Source: Proruminimicrobium sp963666965
GTDB lineage: Bacteria; Elusimicrobiota; Endomicrobiia; Endomicrobiales; Endomicrobiaceae
NCBI GenBank assembly: GCA_963666965.1
Contig: OY762939.1
Span: 434,001 to 498,000 of the forward strand
Direction of reading: 5' to 3'
DNA: 64,000 bases
Shown here: positions 1 through 8,350 of the stretch, piece after piece
Layout: each line of letters opens with the position of its first letter
How positions within the stretch are numbered: position 1 is the first letter of the stretch
The notes under the pieces: model-generated
What the model was told of the DNA's origin: nothing
The model's database searches: none
Seen by the model: the letters and a program-made list of their open reading frames with translations, nothing else
Position numbers and translations under genes: made by a program

Positions 1-626
1 TTTTCGGAAAGATTATAAGGAAGAAAACCGAGACATGCTCCGGCAAGCGCTATCGCCGAAAAATTGACATAAAGCATTTCGCTGGGAAGAGCTATAAAGA
101 AAAAGAAAAACGCGGCTATGGCAGCTATTCCGCACGAAAGACCGTCCATAATATCTATGAGATTGAATGCGTTTGAAAGGCCTATGATCCACAATATGCT
201 TAAAGCGACCGATATAAAATAGTTGTCTATAAAAGTTATTCTTATGTCAAAGCCGACGGTAACGATAAGGCTTGCTGCTATCTGTATCAAAAATTTTATC
301 TTAAAGCCGAGTCCGCCTTTTTTAACGTCGTCAAAAAGGCCGAGTACAAGAAACATGAGCGACCCGGTAAGCACAGCCCACAGGTTTGTAAGAGTTCCCG
401 TAGGAAAATGCGTAAAAAATCTTATCGTTACAAGTGAAATCATCCATGCCGACCATATGGCAAGCCCGCCCAGATACGGAGTGCTTATTTTATGCGTTTT
501 TACGGCTGTAAGAGGTCTGTCGTAAATATTGAGCTTTACCGCCGCCGCCCTGAAAAACAGAGTTCCGGCAAGCGATACGGCAAGCGAAATAAAAAAACAT
601 AAAACGTAAAAATTTTCTGTCATCAT
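1..626 (-). CDS. MraY/WecA-type glycosyl-1-phosphate transferase, 3' end cut by window
   Basis: Polytopic membrane enzyme of the polyprenyl-phosphate N-acetylhexosamine-1-phosphate transferase family (WecA/TagO/MraY), which starts lipid-linked glycan synthesis on the cytoplasmic face of the inner membrane. Seen: an N-terminal membrane helix, then DRPLTAVKTHKISTPYLGG, the aspartate-rich LGLFDDVKKG and NAFNLIDIMDGL, all family hallmarks for Mg2+ and substrate binding. About 208 residues are present; the C-terminus lies beyond the window edge. Two ATGs in tandem (626 and 623) are possible starts, one base after the lplA-like stop, so it is last in the histidine kinase-led operon. The exact sugar substrate cannot be told; MraY itself is less likely because no mur genes are nearby. 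Confidence 0.85.
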   Translation of the reverse strand, partial: MMTENFYVLCFFISLAVSLAGTLFFRAAAVKLNIYDRPLTAVKTHKISTPYLGGLAIWSAWMISLVTIRFFTHFPTGTLTNLWAVLTGSLMFLVLGLFDDVKKGGLGFKIKFLIQIAASLIVTVGFDIRITFIDNYFISVALSILWIIGLSNAFNLIDIMDGLSCGIAAIAAFFFFFIALPSEMLYVNFSAIALAGACLGFLPYNLSE

Positions 627-627
627 A

Positions 628-1302
628 TTAAAATAACCCGCTCCATTTTTCACAGGCGTATTTTTCCGCCGCAAGCCCGGAGGCTTCTTTTATTTCGGTT
701 TCTCTCATATTTTCGCGCGTTACATTACATTTTAAAATGCCGGCAAGCCCGTCAAAAAACATATTAGCAAATTTTTCTTGTGTTTTGTCATCAAAGTGCA
801 GGTGAAGCGATCCTTCTATGAGAATTCTTTTTCCTCTTCTTCTCTGGCAAGAACCGGCAATTTTTTTACCGTTTAAAAATAAGTCGTCTTTGTAAAATGT
901 ATCTACGCATGAAAAATTATTTTTTGAATGTCCGAAATTTCCGCCGCCGTCGCATATAATGCCTAAAGCTGCAAGAGAACTTCTTAAATTTTCATGAATG
1001 ATTTTATAAGATTTTTCCTGTTCGTAAATATAAGGCCAGATATCGTCCGACGCTATAAGAGAGAAAGAAAGATCTTTATCGTGAAGCACGGTAAGTCCGC
1101 CTGTCATTCTGCGTATAACGGGAAGATTGTTTGCGTTTTTTATTTCCGCAATTTTCTGGAAATATCCTATCGTATAAGCGGCTTGCGTCCATGTGTAAAA
1201 TCGGAATGTCGGTTGAAAATTTTCAGCCGTGAAAACGATCTCGTCAAGCGCTATATTCTGCGCGCAGTCTCTTGGTCCGTCAAGTATGCATCTTAAATTC
1301 AT
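628..1302 (-). CDS. Lipoate-protein ligase A / octanoyltransferase family protein
   Basis: Probable enzyme of lipoate attachment, transferring a lipoyl or octanoyl group to the lysine of E2 or GcvH domains in the cytoplasm. Seen: the BPL/LplA catalytic fold with RRMTGGLTVLHDKDLSFSL (binding loop, residues about 64-82) and the KIAGSCQRRRGKRILIEGSL block with the family lysine (near residue 145). At 224 residues it has only the catalytic domain, not the C-terminal accessory domain of E. coli LplA, so it could equally be a LipM-type octanoyltransferase. It starts at ATG 1302, 13 bp after the HD-GYP gene, and looks co-transcribed with the signalling genes; no functional link is evident. Confidence 0.8.
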   Translation of the reverse strand: MNLRCILDGPRDCAQNIALDEIVFTAENFQPTFRFYTWTQAAYTIGYFQKIAEIKNANNLPVIRRMTGGLTVLHDKDLSFSLIASDDIWPYIYEQEKSYKIIHENLRSSLAALGIICDGGGNFGHSKNNFSCVDTFYKDDLFLNGKKIAGSCQRRRGKRILIEGSLHLHFDDKTQEKFANMFFDGLAGILKCNVTRENMRETEIKEASGLAAEKYACEKWSGLF

Positions 1303-1315
1303 ATCAAAATTCTCT

Positions 1316-2485
1316 TTATATTTCCTGCGCCGATACGGTTTTAAGGAAGGCGTCTACAACTATCGGGCTGAACTGTTTGTTTTTATTTGAACTGATTTCT
1401 TTTATGATTTCATTTTTTTTCATGGTTTTTCTGTAAGGTCTGTCGCTTGACATTGCGTCAAAAGCGTCGGCTACCGAGATTATAGACGCTATAAGCGGTA
1501 TTTCATCGCCGAGAAGATTATAAGGATATCCTCTTCCGTCATATCTTTCATGATGGTATTTTACGCCGAGCGAAATGATCTTGAACTCATTTATAGGTTC
1601 AAGAATTTCAGCGCCCATAGCCGGATGTTTTTTGACAAGATCCATTTCCTGTTTTGTAAGGAAAGAAGGTTTGTTTAATATATCTTCGGGAATTCCTATT
1701 TTGCCTATATCGTGAAGAAGAGCCGCTATCTTAAGAGAATCTTCAAAAGACTGATAGGCTACTTTAAGATGGCCAGGGATATATTTTGCAATGCTCATTG
1801 AATATTTCGTAACGCGTTCGGCATGACCGTGAGTATATTCATTTTTTACGTCTATGGCGTTTGCAAGAGCTTCGACAGTATTTAAAAGAAGCCTTTTATT
1901 CTCTTCCAGCTGCTGCTTTGTATCTTCAAAAAGTTTTGCATTTTGTATTGCCATAACAACGTCCGATGACAATACTGTTAAGAAGTCTATTTCGCCTTTG
2001 GTAAATTTTTTACCGTCTTCTTTTTTGCCTATAAAAAATACGACAAGCAGATTGTTTCTGAAAAAACCCGGCACTATAAGTTTTGCGCGGTAAAGCGAGA
2101 TGTCATTTTCCAGATTGTAAATAAAATCGAGAGTTTTAGGATCATTTTTATATTTTCTTTTTAAGGCAGGAAGCTGTGTTACGAGAAAAAAATCTTTATT
2201 TACTTCAGGAAGAAGATTTTTGTCGCTGAAAAATTTTATGATAGGACGCGTACTTTTTATTTTTGCGAACCCGACCGGTATTTTTAAGCCTTTTTGGCCG
2301 CTTGAAACATTTATTATGTATTCCTGGCAATTCTTGTCGTAAAGGAAAAGCCCGGAATATTTTACGCCCAAGGTTCTGGTGACTGTTCTTATTACCATTT
2401 TTGAAAGCAGATCGGCGTCATGTATTAAAATCATCTGCTTTGCAACGTGTGATAAGTATTCCTTAAAATCTTTTCTTCTTTTCAT
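1316..2485 (-). CDS. GAF-like + HD-GYP cyclic-di-GMP phosphodiesterase
   Basis: Likely hydrolyses cyclic di-GMP. Residues about 1-180 resemble a GAF sensor domain; the C-terminal half is a complete HD-GYP domain with HGHAERV, LLHDIGKIGIPEDIL (metal-binding HD, about residue 257), HPAMGAEIL and HHERYDGRGYP (GYP signature, about 315). Every metal ligand motif expected of an active enzyme is present. Its ATG overlaps the stop of the upstream response regulator by 4 bp, so translation is coupled and the two proteins probably form one pathway: the phosphorylated receiver acts in trans where other bacteria have a fused REC-HD-GYP. Cyclic di-GMP often controls type IV pili, and pilin genes are abundant in this window, but no direct link is visible. 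Confidence 0.9.
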   Translation of the reverse strand: MKRRKDFKEYLSHVAKQMILIHDADLLSKMVIRTVTRTLGVKYSGLFLYDKNCQEYIINVSSGQKGLKIPVGFAKIKSTRPIIKFFSDKNLLPEVNKDFFLVTQLPALKRKYKNDPKTLDFIYNLENDISLYRAKLIVPGFFRNNLLVVFFIGKKEDGKKFTKGEIDFLTVLSSDVVMAIQNAKLFEDTKQQLEENKRLLLNTVEALANAIDVKNEYTHGHAERVTKYSMSIAKYIPGHLKVAYQSFEDSLKIAALLHDIGKIGIPEDILNKPSFLTKQEMDLVKKHPAMGAEILEPINEFKIISLGVKYHHERYDGRGYPYNLLGDEIPLIASIISVADAFDAMSSDRPYRKTMKKNEIIKEISSNKNKQFSPIVVDAFLKTVSAQEI

Positions 2486-2844
2486 TGTTTGATGTAATTT
2501 AAGATTTTTTCTTTGAAATCCGATAAATCTATAGGTTTTTGTATATAATCTACGACGCCCAGAGAGTGGACGTCTGTTTTTAAATCAGAAGAAATATTGC
2601 CGGTTATAATCATTGCTCTTACTTCGGGATCAAGTTTTTTTAGAACTTTAAGAACGTCAACTCCGTTCATTCCGCCAAGATGTATATCAAGAAGTACGAA
2701 GTCAAAAGAGTTTTTTTTATAAATTTCTATCGCATCTTCGCCGGAAATTGCCGTTGCCGTATCAATCTCAAGCCTTTTGAGAAATCTTGCCATAAAGGCG
2801 AGTATTTCTTCTTCGTCGTCTACGATAAGGACTTTTTTTCTCAC
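2482..2844 (-). CDS. Single-domain CheY-like response regulator
   Basis: A stand-alone receiver domain of 120 residues with no output domain. Seen: acidic pocket D9/D10 (VLIVDDEEE), phospho-acceptor D53 in LLDIHLGG, T81 in MIITGN and K103 in YIQKPIDL, i.e. the full set needed for phosphorylation. It sits between the histidine kinase upstream (54 bp gap) and the HD-GYP gene downstream (4-bp ATGA overlap), which strongly suggests a kinase-receiver-phosphodiesterase relay in which the receiver acts by protein contact rather than DNA binding. Confidence 0.93.
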   Translation of the reverse strand: MRKKVLIVDDEEEILAFMARFLKRLEIDTATAISGEDAIEIYKKNSFDFVLLDIHLGGMNGVDVLKVLKKLDPEVRAMIITGNISSDLKTDVHSLGVVDYIQKPIDLSDFKEKILNYIKQ

Positions 2845-2898
2845 CTCTAAACTCCAGCCAAAAGCAATTTAACATCTTAAAATAGTATAACAAAAGTT

Positions 2899-5049
2899 TT
2901 ATATATTTGGCAACTCAATGAATATGTCGGTTCCGTGCATGTATGTGGACTCAATCCATATCTTTCCCTTAAGGTTTTCGGTTACGATTCTTTTGACTAT
3001 ATACATGCCTATGCCGGTGCCTGATTTAGTAGATGATTTTGTCGTAAAAAACGGAACGAATATTTTTGATATATTTTCTTCTTTTATCCCTATTCCGTTA
3101 TCTGATATATGCAAAGTCGTAATCTTGTCTTTTTTTGAAAGGGATATTCCTATCTGCGGCGAATAAGCTTTCAGGCTGTCGCCTGCCAGAATATTGTATT
3201 TTTCGCATATGGCTTCATAAGCGTTGTCTATCAGATTGTAAACTATTTCCATCATATGCGCCTGTACGGCAAAAATTGTGACATCATCCTTAAAATTATT
3301 TATTATTTTTAAACTGCCCATATCGGTTATTTTATGTTTTGCACTTAAAAGTTCAAAAGACAAATCAGTTATATCTTTAAATTTAAAATGTTCAAACATA
3401 AGTTGTTTTGATTCTATTTTTGCATAATTTAAAATACTGCTGACGACTTCGTTTGTTTTTTTGACGTTTGTTTCCAGAGACTCGGCTATTTTTGTAATAT
3501 AAGCGAATGTTTCATTTAAATTTTTATTTTCGGAAATCGTTTTATCCTGCTGTTTTGCGCAGTCCATTATTTCATATTTCAGGTCTCCCGCAAGCACTGA
3601 AAACTGGTGAAGCCTGTTTCTTATCTGATGAGCAACGCCTTCGGCAAGGCCTCCGATAGAGGCGAGTTTTTCGGCGGTAAATATTTTTTCCTGCGCCTGT
3701 TTATATTCGTCAAAAAACAAACAGTTGCCCATTGCAAGAGACGTCTGTCTGGCAAGCATTTTAAATATATTTATATCGTCTCTTGTAAAAATATCTTTGT
3801 TATTCTTTTCGCCTATCACCATAAAACCTCTTACTCCCTCGTAAAATGAGGGTATGACAAGCGCCACTTTAAAAGGCAGCACTACAGAATTGGCTATATA
3901 CTGCGGAATTTCGTCAAATAAAAAGGGGTTTTCTTTGTGCTGTATGAAGTTTATGAAAGGATGTTCATAGTCATAGGAAAAAAGCAGCTCGTTTGCCGAA
4001 TTTGAAAATGATCTTAAAATCTTAATTTCAAAATTTTTCTGTTCTTTATTTTCTAGAAATATGGCGACAAAATTAACTTTTATGGTTTTTAGGACGATAA
4101 TTGCTATAAGTTTGAGAAGTCTTTCAAGATTATGTTCCTGGGCCATTCCGCTTGCCGCATGCAGAAGCAGGTTCTGGTAATGTTTGTTTTTTGCAAGAAG
4201 CAGATCCTCGGCTTTAAGTATTACCCTTTTATACAGCAGAAAACATCCTATAGTCAAAAGAAAGGTAAAAAGATTTGACAGAAAAATATTATCCGAAAAT
4301 TTTGCTACATGGCTTGTTATAAAAAGGACAAGAAGAAGCATAAAAGAAAATATCACAAGTTTTATAGACAAAACTTTAAGATTTGCGATATTGTAATTTG
4401 ATATTATAAGCGCCGATGTCGAAAGACAGAAAAGTATAATAAGATGAGTGATAGGTTCGAAATTAAAAAAATCATAGAAGAAAAGATTGTCAAAAATAAA
4501 CAAAATGAGAAACAGCATGTAAGTAAGCATCAGATAAATGGCTTTATGTTTTTTAATTGACGATATATCATCTGTTTTAATATATGCCAAAATTCTTTTT
4601 AATCCGAATAAGATGACTGCGGCGCTGTATATTATGAAAAAAACGTGAAGCCGCCCGTTCTGCGGATATATACCCCATTGGGCTGTTTTTATTCCGCTTA
4701 CAAAAAAACCTGACAGTATAAGAGACAGAGCAAAAAAAGCGCCAGGCGCAAAAATAAGCCAGTAAGTTGTTTTCTTTATAGTATCCTTTATAAAAGACAA
4801 TATAAAAAAAACTGAAAAAGCCGGCACGAAAATCATTCCGACAGTTCCTGCGGTAAGCCAGAAAGAGGCATTTGCAGGTTTTGCCGTAATCATCTGCGCA
4901 TAACAAAACAGCCATATGAAAGAAGCCGCGCATAATGCGGCAAAAGATAAGCTTATCGGATTTTTTTTGTTTTTTGCGAATATGAAAACCGCAAGAGCTG
5001 CTGCAGCGATCGAGGATGTATATAATAGAATTTGCTGTAGATTATACAT
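2899..5049 (-). CDS. Sensor histidine kinase with multi-TM sensor and GAF domain
   Basis: Inner-membrane sensor kinase. Residues about 1-280 contain some eight or nine hydrophobic segments like the 7TM histidine-kinase sensor module, followed by a GAF domain (about 300-440), a dimerisation/phospho-acceptor helix with VAHQIRNRL (His near residue 473) and a HATPase domain with NLIDNAYEA (about 605), DNGIGI and FFTTKSSTKSGTGIGMYIV (about 678). The layout resembles PrsK-type kinases of exosortase systems, but no exosortase genes are present, so the ligand is unknown. It is the first gene of a minus-strand operon with its own promoter (5061-5089), followed by the receiver and HD-GYP genes, its probable partners. 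Confidence 0.9.
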   Translation of the reverse strand: MYNLQQILLYTSSIAAAALAVFIFAKNKKNPISLSFAALCAASFIWLFCYAQMITAKPANASFWLTAGTVGMIFVPAFSVFFILSFIKDTIKKTTYWLIFAPGAFFALSLILSGFFVSGIKTAQWGIYPQNGRLHVFFIIYSAAVILFGLKRILAYIKTDDISSIKKHKAIYLMLTYMLFLILFIFDNLFFYDFFNFEPITHLIILFCLSTSALIISNYNIANLKVLSIKLVIFSFMLLLVLFITSHVAKFSDNIFLSNLFTFLLTIGCFLLYKRVILKAEDLLLAKNKHYQNLLLHAASGMAQEHNLERLLKLIAIIVLKTIKVNFVAIFLENKEQKNFEIKILRSFSNSANELLFSYDYEHPFINFIQHKENPFLFDEIPQYIANSVVLPFKVALVIPSFYEGVRGFMVIGEKNNKDIFTRDDINIFKMLARQTSLAMGNCLFFDEYKQAQEKIFTAEKLASIGGLAEGVAHQIRNRLHQFSVLAGDLKYEIMDCAKQQDKTISENKNLNETFAYITKIAESLETNVKKTNEVVSSILNYAKIESKQLMFEHFKFKDITDLSFELLSAKHKITDMGSLKIINNFKDDVTIFAVQAHMMEIVYNLIDNAYEAICEKYNILAGDSLKAYSPQIGISLSKKDKITTLHISDNGIGIKEENISKIFVPFFTTKSSTKSGTGIGMYIVKRIVTENLKGKIWIESTYMHGTDIFIELPNI

Positions 5050-5060
5050 TTTATATCGGA

Positions 5061-5089
5061 ATTATATAAAAAAATATGCTTATTTACAA
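5061..5089 (-). promoter_or_regulatory. Sigma-70-type promoter for the histidine kinase operon
   Basis: Read on the minus strand: -35 TTGTAA (5089-5084), 17-bp spacer, -10 TATAAT (5066-5061). The ATG at 5049 is only about 11 bases beyond the -10, so the 5' leader is very short, perhaps five bases. Confidence 0.6.
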
Positions 5090-5107
5090 TTTTAATTTTA
5101 ATAAAAA

Positions 5108-5138
5108 AACCGGCTTGTTTTTCAAGCCGGTTTTTTTT
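5108..5138 (-). terminator. Rho-independent terminator after the RND gene
   Basis: Perfect stem CCGGCTTG (5110-5117) / CAAGCCGG (5123-5130), extended by A/T pairs, with a five-base loop and T-runs on both sides. It lies just past the RND stop codon and before the kinase promoter, insulating the two minus-strand operons. Confidence 0.88.
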
Positions 5139-5158
5139 AATGCCGTATCAAAAATATT

Positions 5159-8100
5159 TTACTGGTTGTTATTATGTTCTTTATCTATCATTCTCAGTTC
5201 AGGTCTTCCCAATAATTTTCTGGACCACATTCTGAATGAATTCATATATTCAAAAATAGCCGGTACGATAAGAAGAGTCAAAATAGTAGAGCTTACAATA
5301 CCGCCTATTACGACTATCCCCATACTCATTCTGAATTTTCCGACCTCGCTTAATCCCATTGCGGTAGGAAGCATACCTGCCGACAAAGCTACTGATGTCA
5401 TCAAAATAGGTCTTAATCTTTTTTTGCCTGATATTACGACCGCTTCTTTTATGTCATATCCTTTTCTCATCATCTGCTGTATATAGTCAACAAGCAAAAT
5501 GGAGTTTTTGGCAACGATACCTAGCAGCATTATAAATCCTATCATCGTAAACATGCTGATCGACTGGTTTGTCATGTAAAGAGCCAGAAGTCCGCCGACG
5601 ATTGCCAAAGGAAGAGCCACCATGATGGTAAAAGGAGTTACAAGAGATTCATATAAGCTTGCCAGAACCATGTAGATAAACAAAAGAGAAAGACATGCCG
5701 CAATAATCATGTTTGTAAATAATTCTTTCATTTGTTCCGAATCGCCTGAAAAATCGTAAGTTAAATCTTTCATAAACGTATTTTCCGGTTTTGCTTTTTC
5801 TTCTTTTATAATTTTTTCAACCTTTTTCTGTATACCCTGCAGGTTTGCATGTATTGAAAGATTGCCTTCAATTGATATATACGTTGACCTGTCACGTCTT
5901 GATATTTGTGTCGGACCTTCAGCGTTTACAAGCGAAGAAACGTTTCTTAGTCTTATAAGTTTATTGTTTGTGTTACCTATATAAATATCATCAAATGCGC
6001 TCATAATATCTTTCTGGTTATCCTGTAATTTGACTCTTATGTCATACTCAAGTCCGTTTTCTCTGAATTTTGCAGGCAGAACTCCTTCAACCATTGCTCT
6101 TAATTCGCTGCCGGCAGTGACCGAATGTACTCCCAAAGCCTGCATTTTTTCTGGGTTCATAACAACCTGTCTTTCCGGTTTGCCGCTTCTGAAATTAGTT
6201 GAAATATCAAGAAGACCGTCAATATTGCTGAATTTGGCTATAAGGTGATTTGCCGTTTTAGACAGAGTGGCGGTATCATCTCCGTAAAGCATAAGAGAGA
6301 ATGATTTTTGGCTTCCGAAAGATCCCATATCGTCCAAAGATATAATAAAATCCTTGTCAAATTTATCTTTTAAAAGATCTCTTAAAATTTGTTTCATTTG
6401 GCTTGTAGATACTTTTCTTTGCTTATCCGGAACCATTTTTACGAAAATACTTGCTTTGTTAAGTTCCTTCTGCGGGTTGCCCACCATAGTTACGCTGAAG
6501 TCTATATTTTTTTCATTCATCAATGCTGTTTCTATTTCTTTAACATAATGATTGTCAAGATAATCCAAAGAAGTTCCAGGTTTTGCTTCAAGGTTAACCA
6601 TAAATTCGCCGTTTTCATGGGCCGGCATAAATACTATAGGCAAAAATTTAGCAACATAAAGAGATGAGAAAAATATAATGACGGTCGCGAAAAGAACTTT
6701 CTTTTTGTTGTTAAGAATGTATCTTATTGATTTTTCATAAAATCTTTCAACAGAATGGTAAAGCCTGTTAAACCATCCTATGGTAAGCATTCTGAAAATT
6801 CTTACAAAAATATTTTGTTTTTTCTCAACGATTTTTCTTTTGGTTATCATATATGCCGAAAGAAGAGGCGCTATGGTCAAAGCGTCAAGAAGCGATATTA
6901 TCATGGCAAAAACTACAGTCAGTCCGAATTCTCTGAAAAACTGTCCTACAATTCCTGATAAAAACCCTATTGGTAAAAACACGGCTATAACAGTCAGAGT
7001 TGTTGCTATAACGGCAAGTGCAACCTCATTCGTTCCTTTTTCGGCAGCTTCAACCGGATCTTCCCCTTCCTCGAAATGTCTGAAAATATTTTCTCGCACA
7101 ACGATTGCATCATCTATAAGAAGCCCTACCGTAAGAGATAAAGCCATAAGAGATATAACGTTTATGCTAAAGTCAAAAAGAGACATAAAAATAAATGCGC
7201 CGATTAAACTGTTTGGCAAAGCAAGAGCCGTAATAAATGTTGATCTCCAGCTTCCCAAAAAGAAATAAACAACTACTATTGCAAGAAATATACCTTCAAA
7301 TATCGTAGCTGTTACGTCCTGGATATTTGCTCGTACAGGCCATGCGGCGTCTTTTACTATTTTTAATTGCGGATTTCCTTTTATGGAGTCTGATTTTTTA
7401 TTAAGTTCGTTTACTTTGGCTGTTAAGCTGTCAGAAATTTTAACGTCATTTGATTTTGATTGTTTATAAACAGCCAAAATCAGAGTTTTTTCGGATTTAA
7501 TTTTTCCGTTTTCTCTTACATTGATTCTTCCTACTGTATATGTTTCTTCTGTTGAATCTTCAACTTTTCCGATATCTTTTACCGTAACAGGGATATCGTT
7601 GCCTACAAAATTTACAACAACATTGCTTATTTGTTTTATTGAACGGAATTCTCCGATTGTCCTAAATGATATGTCTTTCGGACCTTTTGAAACATGTCCT
7701 ATAGGAATATTTGTGCTGTTTAGAGCGACTTTGCCCGCAACTGCGGTAAGAGTCATATCATGCTTTCTTATCTTATTTTTATCAATGTTAACATGGATTT
7801 CTCTTTTTGTTCCGCCGAAAATGCTGATTTTTGAAACACCGTCTATTCTGGAAAGTTCTTTTTTGAAATAATCGTCGGCAAGATCATAAATTTCATTTCT
7901 TTCGAGATCTGCCCTTAAGGTAATAAGCAGTATGGGTTGTGAATTCATATCCAGTTTTTGTATTACCGGTTCTTTTATGTCGGTAGGGAAATCGTTTCTT
8001 ATTTCAGCTATTTTGTCTTTTACTTCCTGAAGAGCTATATCAGGATTTTTGCTTAGATTGAATTCGGCATAGGCGATAGCATAGCCGTCCTGGCTTGTAG

Positions 8101-8344
8101 AATAAATATGTTTTATGCCCGAAACCGAACTCATGGCATCTTCAACTTTTTTGTTTACCAAAAGTTCTATTTCTTCAGGGCCTGCTCCGGGATATTGTAT
8201 CGTGACGGCCACATAAGGAAATTCAACATCGGGAAACATTCTTACAGGCAGAGTTTTCATCGCCAGCAAACCCACGACTATTACAGCCGTAAGTAATGCG
8301 AATATAAATGTAGGTCTTCTGATTGCTATTCTTGCTAAGTTCAT
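5159..8344 (-). CDS. RND multidrug efflux pump (HAE1/AcrB family)
   Basis: Inner-membrane proton-driven exporter of 1061 residues, normal length for the family. Seen: N-terminal helix ending TLPVRMFPDVEFPYVAV, the TM4 proton-relay pair in LTVGLLIDDAIVVREN, the second-half lysine in LLGIVAKNSILLVDY (TM10), and two large periplasmic loops after TM1 and TM7. It starts at ATG 8344, 6 bp after the TolC-like gene, in the order tetR-tolC-RND. Unusually no periplasmic adaptor (HlyD/AcrA-type) gene is in the operon; the adaptor must be encoded elsewhere or be dispensable. Substrates cannot be predicted. Control is probably by the TetR repressor that heads the operon. Confidence 0.95.
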   Translation of the reverse strand: MNLARIAIRRPTFIFALLTAVIVVGLLAMKTLPVRMFPDVEFPYVAVTIQYPGAGPEEIELLVNKKVEDAMSSVSGIKHIYSTSQDGYAIAYAEFNLSKNPDIALQEVKDKIAEIRNDFPTDIKEPVIQKLDMNSQPILLITLRADLERNEIYDLADDYFKKELSRIDGVSKISIFGGTKREIHVNIDKNKIRKHDMTLTAVAGKVALNSTNIPIGHVSKGPKDISFRTIGEFRSIKQISNVVVNFVGNDIPVTVKDIGKVEDSTEETYTVGRINVRENGKIKSEKTLILAVYKQSKSNDVKISDSLTAKVNELNKKSDSIKGNPQLKIVKDAAWPVRANIQDVTATIFEGIFLAIVVVYFFLGSWRSTFITALALPNSLIGAFIFMSLFDFSINVISLMALSLTVGLLIDDAIVVRENIFRHFEEGEDPVEAAEKGTNEVALAVIATTLTVIAVFLPIGFLSGIVGQFFREFGLTVVFAMIISLLDALTIAPLLSAYMITKRKIVEKKQNIFVRIFRMLTIGWFNRLYHSVERFYEKSIRYILNNKKKVLFATVIIFFSSLYVAKFLPIVFMPAHENGEFMVNLEAKPGTSLDYLDNHYVKEIETALMNEKNIDFSVTMVGNPQKELNKASIFVKMVPDKQRKVSTSQMKQILRDLLKDKFDKDFIISLDDMGSFGSQKSFSLMLYGDDTATLSKTANHLIAKFSNIDGLLDISTNFRSGKPERQVVMNPEKMQALGVHSVTAGSELRAMVEGVLPAKFRENGLEYDIRVKLQDNQKDIMSAFDDIYIGNTNNKLIRLRNVSSLVNAEGPTQISRRDRSTYISIEGNLSIHANLQGIQKKVEKIIKEEKAKPENTFMKDLTYDFSGDSEQMKELFTNMIIAACLSLLFIYMVLASLYESLVTPFTIMVALPLAIVGGLLALYMTNQSISMFTMIGFIMLLGIVAKNSILLVDYIQQMMRKGYDIKEAVVISGKKRLRPILMTSVALSAGMLPTAMGLSEVGKFRMSMGIVVIGGIVSSTILTLLIVPAIFEYMNSFRMWSRKLLGRPELRMIDKEHNNNQ

Positions 8345-8350
8345 AATTTT

